From an uncultured Enterococcus sp. (GTDB lineage Bacteria; Bacillota; Bacilli; Lactobacillales; Enterococcaceae): a stretch of DNA of 9,754 bases. Location of the stretch: contig CAMJVA010000046.1 of the NCBI GenBank assembly GCA_946409145.1, positions 1-9,754 of the forward strand. Reading direction: 5' to 3'. A program made the position numbers and the translations under genes. Below the pieces are notes generated by a model. That model was not told the DNA's origin, ran no database searches, and saw nothing but the letters and a program-made list of their open reading frames with translations. The stretch's first letter is position 1, and each line of letters starts with the position of its first letter. This document shows positions 6,815 to 9,754 of this stretch, in pieces.

Positions 6815-8630
6815 ATTTTCCAGACATTTTTTCAACGACTAATTTAATATAAGCTTTTACACCTGTTGGTTTTGGATGAATTTGATCGTCGTAAAACCAT
6901 TCAGGATGATTTTGAGCTTCTTTATTCCAATCTATTAAATGGAAATTTTTATATTTTTTACCTAACTCACTTAAAGTATCGTTGACTGTATTTTGCCAGC
7001 GAACATTTGGAGCATGAACGTTAACCCAGTACACTTCTTTTCCCTTTAAAAGAGTCATAATTTCCTCAAAATAACTGGAATTAAAGGTGCCATTAGTACC
7101 AAGTCCGATTAAGACGGTGTCGTGCAGTTGTCCTGTTGCAGCCATTTCTTTTAAAATTTCTGGGGCTTGATAGACTTGTCGACCAATTTTTCCATCTACA
7201 TTCATTTTTGGAAAAACTTTGATTAAGTCTTCAGCTGTGGAAAGGAGAACAGAATCTCCAACAGCTGTTCCAGAGGTTTTATATGCATAGGCAATTTCTT
7301 TTTCATTTAAGCCAAATTCTTCTTTTAAAGTGGCAATTTGTTCTTCTGATAAAGTTTCTTCTACAGTAGAACTCGTTGTGGTTTTTTCTTGTTCATCTGT
7401 TTTTTGCTCAATTAATTCCTTGTTTTTAGCCAAAGTGCTTTCTAATTCCGTCTGACTTTCATTGACCACTTTTGGTGGATTCACTAAACCATAAATGCTG
7501 ATTCCTAAAAGCACCAGAGTAATGGCACTTCCTCCAAGGAAAAAATATTTATTTTTTGGTTTCACTAATTGTTTTAATAAAAAGTGAGCCAGTTCAGTGA
7601 CCATAATGATTAAAATAAATTCAATTAAAGCGTGAATATAAGGATTTTTCGCCACATTCAGCCGTTGTTCATAAAAAACCATGACAGGATATTGCATTAA
7701 ATAAATCCCGTAACTTCTTGAGCCTAAATAAGTGACCACTTTGCCTTGAAATAATTTACCAAATTCGGCACCAGGATGAACCACAATCATTAATAACAAC
7801 CCCGATAAAAGGGTAAAAGCGTACATTCCCCCATAATAAACCCTGCTACTATGGTCGGTCACTAAAAGAAAACAAGCAATAATTCCCAAAAGACTCAAAA
7901 AGCCCAAGACTTTAAAAACGTTCCGACTATTGCGATTAATTTTTTCTTTTAACCGATAACTAGGCCAAAAATAAGCCATGGCACTCCCAATAAAAAAGGA
8001 AAAAGCTCTCGTGTCAGTTCCATAATAACTTCTATTAGGATTTTCAGGTGAAAAAAACAACCCAAATAACACTGCTGATACAACACTTAAAACAAAGAAA
8101 GCAAGAAATTTTTTTCCGTTTTTATTTTTAAATAATTTTTGCAACAAAATAAAAATAAGAGGTAAAAAGAGATATAGTTGACCTAAAACACCTAAAAACC
8201 ACAAATGAGTGTAAGGTGATTGATTGGTAAATTTTTCAAAATAAGAAGAACCATTTAACACTTGCCACCAGTTATTCACTAAAAGCAAACTAGAAACTAC
8301 TGCTCCTGCTGCTTTTTCTAGTAAATTTTTTTGTAAGAAAAACATATAAGGAATTGTAAAAATAAACATCATCAAAAGCATGGGATATAAACTTTTTACC
8401 CGGCGAAAAAAATAACTGAAAAACTTAATTTCACTTTTCCCTTGTAGTTCCACCTTTAAATGATCCGTTAATAAATAACCACTTAATAAAAAGAATAAAG
8501 GAACGCCTAAAAAACCTCCTGGTACAGCTTGTGGAATTAAATGATATAAAATAATTCCTAAAACTCCCAAAGCTCGGAAACTATCTAGACCTTTTATATA
8601 ACGATATTTTTTCTTTTTAACTTTTTCCAT
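6813..8630 (-). CDS. oatA: OatA-like peptidoglycan O-acetyltransferase (AT3 plus SGNH domains)
   Basis: Membrane acetyltransferase of 605 residues, close to known OatA proteins of about 600. Residues about 10-385 are an acyltransferase-3 domain with around ten to eleven helices: the opening KGLDSFRALGVLGIILYH holds the conserved His (H30), followed by GGFLGVPLFFLLSGYLLT and the basic FFRRVKSLYP motif. A charged Glu/Thr/Ser/Lys linker (about 390-445) leads to an extracytoplasmic SGNH esterase-like domain. Its motifs are intact: GDS with nucleophile S460, GTNG with N513, and DDQIH with D582 and H585. The membrane part would move acetyl groups outward and the SGNH part would place them on a wall polymer, most likely the O6 of N-acetylmuramic acid; in relatives this blocks lysozyme. 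Other wall polymers cannot be excluded. The ribosome site is odd: GAGG ends only two bases before the ATG. It lies downstream of the sortase on the same strand, but a hairpin and a possible own promoter separate them. Confidence 0.9.
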   Translation of the reverse strand: MEKVKKKKYRYIKGLDSFRALGVLGIILYHLIPQAVPGGFLGVPLFFLLSGYLLTDHLKVELQGKSEIKFFSYFFRRVKSLYPMLLMMFIFTIPYMFFLQKNLLEKAAGAVVSSLLLVNNWWQVLNGSSYFEKFTNQSPYTHLWFLGVLGQLYLFLPLIFILLQKLFKNKNGKKFLAFFVLSVVSAVLFGLFFSPENPNRSYYGTDTRAFSFFIGSAMAYFWPSYRLKEKINRNSRNVFKVLGFLSLLGIIACFLLVTDHSSRVYYGGMYAFTLLSGLLLMIVVHPGAEFGKLFQGKVVTYLGSRSYGIYLMQYPVMVFYEQRLNVAKNPYIHALIEFILIIMVTELAHFLLKQLVKPKNKYFFLGGSAITLVLLGISIYGLVNPPKVVNESQTELESTLAKNKELIEQKTDEQEKTTTSSTVEETLSEEQIATLKEEFGLNEKEIAYAYKTSGTAVGDSVLLSTAEDLIKVFPKMNVDGKIGRQVYQAPEILKEMAATGQLHDTVLIGLGTNGTFNSSYFEEIMTLLKGKEVYWVNVHAPNVRWQNTVNDTLSELGKKYKNFHLIDWNKEAQNHPEWFYDDQIHPKPTGVKAYIKLVVEKMSGK

Positions 8631-8667
8631 AACCTCATCTCATTTCGTTTTCCCCATTTTTATTTCT

Positions 8668-8673
8668 AGTATA
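8668..8673 (-). promoter_or_regulatory. Putative -10 element for the O-acetyltransferase gene
   Basis: TATACT on the minus strand, 5 of 6 to consensus, about 38 bases before the start codon. The -35 region 17 bases upstream (TTTCTA) is poor. The surrounding 13 bases GTTATACTAGAAA are identical to the putative pepX promoter, which supports a real element. It would allow expression apart from the sortase. Confidence 0.4.
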
Positions 8674-8698
8674 ACGGTTCTTCTTTTAAATAGAAAAT

Positions 8699-8729
8699 AA
8701 AAAACAATCCGTTACACAGATTGTTTTTT
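8699..8729 (-). terminator. Terminator hairpin overlapping the sortase stop codon
   Basis: On the minus strand AAAAAACAATC (8729-8719) pairs with GATTGTTTTTT (8709-8699), 11 bp, around a 9-base loop that contains the TAA stop of the sortase gene. The left arm encodes the last lysines and glutamine. The stem is AT-rich and ends in six T, so it is probably a moderate terminator that may let some transcripts reach oatA. Confidence 0.65.
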
Positions 8730-9563
8730 ATCTTTTTTACGTTTCCCATTAATTAGCCAAAATCCTAAAGTGATTCCTAAAAGAATCCCTGCTACAGTTA
8801 AAATAATCACCATTAATTTATGATTTCCCATTCCTGCTTGAAGCACTTCATGTTCTTCAGTATAAGGCACTCGATGCCCTCTTACTAAATACCGATGAGA
8901 ATTCACCATGTAAGGGGTGCACGTCATTAAAGTGACATAATCTTCACCTTCCACTACCAGTAAATCTTCAATTTCAGTAGGTTCAATAATTTTTATTTGA
9001 TCAATTTCGTAAGCTAATTTTTCTCCTGCAATTTCAATGAAAAATAATTCTCCTTCTTTGACATCTGGCAGTTTAGAAAAAAGTTCCGCCTCAGGCAATC
9101 CCCGATGAGCCATAATCACCGCGTGAGTTCCCGCTCCTCCCACTGGCATGGAAGAGCCCGCTAGAAGTGCCGCTCCTTTATTTAAGAAAAAATCATTTCC
9201 CGTATCGTAAATGGGCATTTCTGCTTTAATACTTGGAATAGTTAAAATGGCTAAAGTGTGTTCTGATAAATAGTCCACACTTTTTTCCTCTTTCACCACT
9301 TCTTCTTGAGCTAAAAGTTCTGTGTCTGCAGGTAAAACTTTTTCCTCTTTCATTTCTGCATTCTTTTTTTCCATTTCTTTCTTTAAGGCTTTCAGTTCAG
9401 CCTGATTTTTCTTGGCACTTTCTTTTTGATATTGAGAAATAATGTGTTGATCATAAGCTTTAGATAAAGCATCTTGGTAAAAAGGATAAGTAAAAATCCC
9501 TAAACCAATTAAAAAACAAATACTTAAAATTATATTTTTATAATACTTTTTCAAAAAGTTCAT
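8712..9563 (-). CDS. srtC: Class C (pilus-type) sortase
   Basis: Cysteine transpeptidase of 283 residues, anchored outside the membrane, that would cleave LPXTG-type signals and join pilin subunits or anchor surface proteins. Visible parts: an N-terminal helix (10-29); a Lys/Glu/Ala-rich, probably coiled stretch (45-95); a sortase barrel from about 103 (LAILTIPSIKAEMPIY) to 235; a second membrane helix (about 249-271); and a basic tail GKRKKDKK. Two membrane helices flanking the barrel, HAVIMAHRGLP with H153, TLMTCTPY with C215, and NSHRYLVRG with R224 are class C hallmarks. Odd point: the DPF/DPW-type lid motif usually found before the barrel is not seen; the charged coil occupies its place. 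The LPSTG protein gene ends 74 bases upstream on the same strand and is its likely substrate. The ATG is supported by AGAGGA (9573-9578) at 9-base spacing. A sortase of another class is unlikely given these motifs. Confidence 0.92.
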   Translation of the reverse strand: MNFLKKYYKNIILSICFLIGLGIFTYPFYQDALSKAYDQHIISQYQKESAKKNQAELKALKKEMEKKNAEMKEEKVLPADTELLAQEEVVKEEKSVDYLSEHTLAILTIPSIKAEMPIYDTGNDFFLNKGAALLAGSSMPVGGAGTHAVIMAHRGLPEAELFSKLPDVKEGELFFIEIAGEKLAYEIDQIKIIEPTEIEDLLVVEGEDYVTLMTCTPYMVNSHRYLVRGHRVPYTEEHEVLQAGMGNHKLMVIILTVAGILLGITLGFWLINGKRKKDKKQSV

Positions 9564-9595
9564 GAGCTTTCTTCCTCTCAGTGTTTCTATGTAAA

Positions 9596-9623
9596 ATCTA
9601 GGACGAAATTTTTCGTCCTAGAT
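9596..9623 (-). repeat. Perfect inverted repeat (hairpin) between the LPXTG gene and the sortase gene
   Basis: ATCTAGGACGAAA (9596-9608) is perfectly complementary to 9611-9623: 13 pairs with two central bases, or 12 pairs with a realistic four-base loop. On the minus strand it is followed only by TTTTACATAG, a weak T run, so it could be a leaky terminator or an RNA-processing/stability hairpin. It starts 14 bases after the LPXTG gene's stop and 32 bases before the sortase start. Confidence 0.85.
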
Positions 9624-9637
9624 CCTAAAAATTTCAA

Positions 9638-9754
9638 TTATGCTTTTTTCTTGCGAGATACTGCTACAACACCAGTCATAGCTACCGCTCCTACTAAGAA
9701 GAAGACGATAGTTCCCATTCCACCAGTGGAAGGTAACGTACCTTTAGAGAAGTT
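9638..9754 (-). CDS. LPXTG-anchored surface protein, C-terminal end only (probable pilin)
   Basis: Partial gene cut by the right edge; the 38 visible residues end in a complete cell-wall sorting signal. They comprise NFSKGT, the sortase motif LPSTG followed by G, a hydrophobic membrane helix of about 20 residues (MGTIVFFLVG onward) and the basic tail SRKKKA before TAA (9640-9638). A sortase cuts such a motif between Thr and Gly and links the protein to the wall or to another pilin. No start codon lies within the window, so domains, length and any pilin motif or E-box are out of view. The class C sortase directly downstream on the same strand makes a pilus backbone or other pilin subunit the best guess, but a simple wall-anchored adhesin fits too. 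Confidence 0.88.
   Translation of the reverse strand, partial: NFSKGTLPSTGGMGTIVFFLVGAVAMTGVVAVSRKKKA

Noticed and set aside
9596..9623. Insertion-sequence end or attachment site
   Set aside because: A single inverted repeat with no transposase or integrase gene and no flanking direct repeat in the window.

Overview
The window looks like a chromosomal segment of a low-GC Gram-positive coccus or rod of the order Lactobacillales (Enterococcus-, Vagococcus-, Lactobacillus- or Carnobacterium-like). The evidence is AT-rich DNA, strong GGAGG-type ribosome sites, an X-prolyl dipeptidyl-peptidase of the PepX type, an OatA-type wall acetyltransferase, an LPXTG protein beside a class C sortase, and a lysine riboswitch ahead of a fused substrate-binding/permease ABC protein. 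Genus cannot be settled from the sequence alone.

Layout, left to right. Positions 1-141 hold the terminator of the first gene and otherwise nothing recognised. A drug/metabolite (EamA) transporter lies on the minus strand (142-1050). A short divergent region separates it from a small three-helix membrane protein on the plus strand, which probably starts at a TTG codon (1225-1521). A 15-bp hairpin ends both this gene and the convergent pepX (1569-3959, minus). The roughly 490-bp gap 3960-4451 is regulatory: a probable pepX promoter on one strand and, on the other, a promoter, a complete lysine riboswitch aptamer, an antiterminator/terminator switch and a strong ribosome site. These control a two-gene ABC importer (4452-6763), which the riboswitch identifies as a probable lysine importer. 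A second 15-bp bidirectional terminator separates it from a convergent minus-strand cell-envelope block. In transcription order that block is an LPXTG surface protein (its C-terminus only, cut by the window edge at 9754), a class C sortase (8712-9563) and an OatA-like O-acetyltransferase (6813-8630).

How the genes fit together. PepX and the importer are both amino-acid supply functions: PepX trims proline-containing peptides in the cytoplasm, and the importer brings in lysine when the cell is short of it. The right-hand block builds and modifies the surface. The sortase probably polymerises or anchors the neighbouring LPSTG-type protein (likely a pilin), and the acetyltransferase probably adds acetyl groups to peptidoglycan, which in relatives gives lysozyme resistance. 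No mobile element, CRISPR array, tRNA or rRNA gene was seen. The items most worth following up are the riboswitch with its readable switching mechanism, the class C sortase without a recognisable lid motif, the hairpin between the LPXTG gene and the sortase, and the unrecognised small membrane protein.
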